From Burkholderiales bacterium (GTDB lineage: Bacteria; Pseudomonadota; Gammaproteobacteria; Burkholderiales; WYBJ01), in the NCBI GenBank assembly GCA_022841915.1, contig JALHQN010000002.1, positions 248,001-312,000 on the forward strand: a stretch of DNA of 64,000 nt, given 5' to 3'. A program made the translations under genes and the position numbers. The notes beneath the pieces are model-generated. The model made no database searches. It was given only the letters and a program-made list of their open reading frames with translations, and was not told the origin of the DNA. Positions 63,018 to 64,000 of the stretch are shown here, in pieces; position 1 is the first letter of the stretch, and each line of letters opens with the position of its first letter.

Positions 63018-64000
63018 ATGAGGCGCCCTCTGCGAGGTCTTGGCCTGGCTGTCACGCTGGCAGTGGGCGTGTCGGTCGCGACTGCCGCGCCGCCCGTGCC
63101 CAGGGATCGCCTCACCCAGGTGCCCGTTCGCCTGGCGGTGCTGCTGGACGATGGTCGTGCCCTTGCGCTCGAAGCCTTGGTCGTGAAACCCAACGTATCT
63201 GGGCGCCTTCCATTGGCAGTGATCACTCACGGCACTCCGCGCGAGAGCGAGGCTCGGCGGCAGATGTCCGCGGGGCACATGTCGTTCCAGGCCGAGGAGC
63301 TCGCCCGCCGAGGCTATCTCGCCGTCGTCGTCATGCGGCGCGGTTACGGTGCCTCCGAAGGTGTCTGGGCCGAGTCGTCCGGGCAGTGCGATGCAGCCGA
63401 TCACGAGCGGGCCGCGCGCGAGAGCGCACGCGACCTGCGTGCGGCGCTGCGCAGCCTCGCTTCCTGGCCGATGGTCGATCCCGAGCGGGTGATCGCCATC
63501 GGCGAGTCGGCGGGCGGCATCGGTGCCGTGGCGCTGGCAGCCAACCCGCCTGCCGGGCTCAGGGCGGTCATCAATTTCGCCGGCGGGCGCGGTTCGCGCG
63601 GGCCGAACGATGTCTGCCGCGAAGATCGCCTGATCGATGCCTATGCTTCCCTGGGCAAGACGGCCCGCGTACCGAGCCTATGGATCTATACGGAAAACGA
63701 CACCTACTTCGGGCCGGACCTGGCCAAGCGCATGTTCGCTGCCTATCGCCGGCAGGGCGGTATCGGGGAGTTTCGCCTGCTGCCCGCGTTTGCCGACGAC
63801 GGTCATGCGCTATTTGCCCGGCGGGGTGGCGTCCCGCAGTGGCGGCCGTTGCTCGACGGGTTCCTCAAGCAACATCGGCTGCCGACCTGGGATACACCCC
63901 CCGCCGAGCCGGCGGTCGCAGATTTGCCGCCGCCGGAAGAACTCGCCCCGCAATACAAGGTGCACTGGCTGCGCTACCTCGAGGCGGCCGACAACAAGGC
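63018..64000 (+). CDS. Secreted dienelactone-hydrolase/alpha-beta hydrolase-like protein (3' truncated by window edge)
   Basis: At least 327 residues, open to the last base. Signal peptide RRPLRGLGLAVTLAVGVSVA with cleavage near ATAAPP. The mature part is an alpha/beta hydrolase: oxyanion strand LAVITHGTPRESEARR, nucleophile elbow AIGESAGGIGAVAL, probable acid in YTENDTYFGPDLA and His in FADDGHALFARR. It is probably a periplasmic esterase or peptidase. It starts 31 bp after the dioxygenase stop and may be in the same transcript. A C-terminal extension begins near residue 290 (LPTWDTPPAEPAVADLPP). Confidence 0.85.
   Translation, partial: MRRPLRGLGLAVTLAVGVSVATAAPPVPRDRLTQVPVRLAVLLDDGRALALEALVVKPNVSGRLPLAVITHGTPRESEARRQMSAGHMSFQAEELARRGYLAVVVMRRGYGASEGVWAESSGQCDAADHERAARESARDLRAALRSLASWPMVDPERVIAIGESAGGIGAVALAANPPAGLRAVINFAGGRGSRGPNDVCREDRLIDAYASLGKTARVPSLWIYTENDTYFGPDLAKRMFAAYRRQGGIGEFRLLPAFADDGHALFARRGGVPQWRPLLDGFLKQHRLPTWDTPPAEPAVADLPPPEELAPQYKVHWLRYLEAADNK

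Overview
The window looks like a chromosomal segment of a GC-rich, Gram-negative, most likely betaproteobacterial organism. The reasons are the high GC at third codon positions, a Bug/TctC-type solute-binding protein, RND and MacAB tripartite efflux systems with lipoprotein outer-membrane factors, a PEP-CTERM-like tail, and many tightly packed operons with 1-4 nt overlaps. The genus cannot be named from this sequence. No rRNA, tRNA, CRISPR array, insertion sequence or phage gene was recognised.

Layout. (1) 1-4285: the 3' part of pgk, then pyk with a clear terminator, then an SLC13-type anion permease. (2) 4632-26763: a large catabolic region on the + strand, interrupted by a secreted protein gene, tex and a GntR-type repressor gene. 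It holds four acyl-CoA carboxyltransferase genes, but only one biotin carboxylase and one 73-residue biotin carrier. It also holds two tandem sulfite-oxidase-fold molybdoenzymes without export signals, both ETF subunits, a two-gene ADP-forming acyl-CoA synthetase, a family III CoA-transferase, and two tandem nucleotidyl cyclase-FHA proteins. The GntR gene is divergent from the third carboxyltransferase gene, and a perfect palindrome sits between the two promoters. (3) 26822-31435: small housekeeping or accessory genes (HD hydrolase, SnoaL-like, DUF1232, FlK-like thioesterase, two secreted or cysteine-rich proteins, DoxX). (4) 31649-41041: an MdtABC-type RND efflux operon with its outer-membrane factor. 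(5) 41115-50952, all on the minus strand: a GDSL hydrolase with a PEP-CTERM-like tail, a decayed gene fragment, a small membrane protein, an orphan DUF4157 (eCIS-type) protein, a split MacAB operon with its outer-membrane factor, and a Spy/CpxP-like chaperone. (6) 51158-53328: an OmpR/EnvZ-like two-component pair divergent from the spy-like gene. (7) 53325-64000: an MFS transporter, an alpha/beta hydrolase, a three-subunit molybdenum hydroxylase, a UbiD-type decarboxylase, a TctC-type binding protein, a TauD-type dioxygenase, and the start of another secreted hydrolase.

How the parts fit. Region 2 reads as one pathway. An organic acid would be activated to a CoA thioester by the CoA-transferase or the ADP-forming ligase, dehydrogenated with ETF as acceptor, and carboxylated by a biotin enzyme with exchangeable carboxyltransferases. 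The molybdoenzymes would carry out an unknown oxidation. The substrate is not evident, and no acyl-CoA dehydrogenase or ETF-quinone oxidoreductase is present. Regions 4-6 resemble the E. coli BaeSR regulon (mdtABC plus spy). A direct repeat with identical spacing (TGTAAA-N5-TGTAAC-N18-TACA) precedes both the mdtA-like gene and the response-regulator gene, which suggests that this regulator controls both. Region 7 looks like a second aromatic or heterocyclic acid pathway (hydroxylation plus prenylated-FMN decarboxylation).
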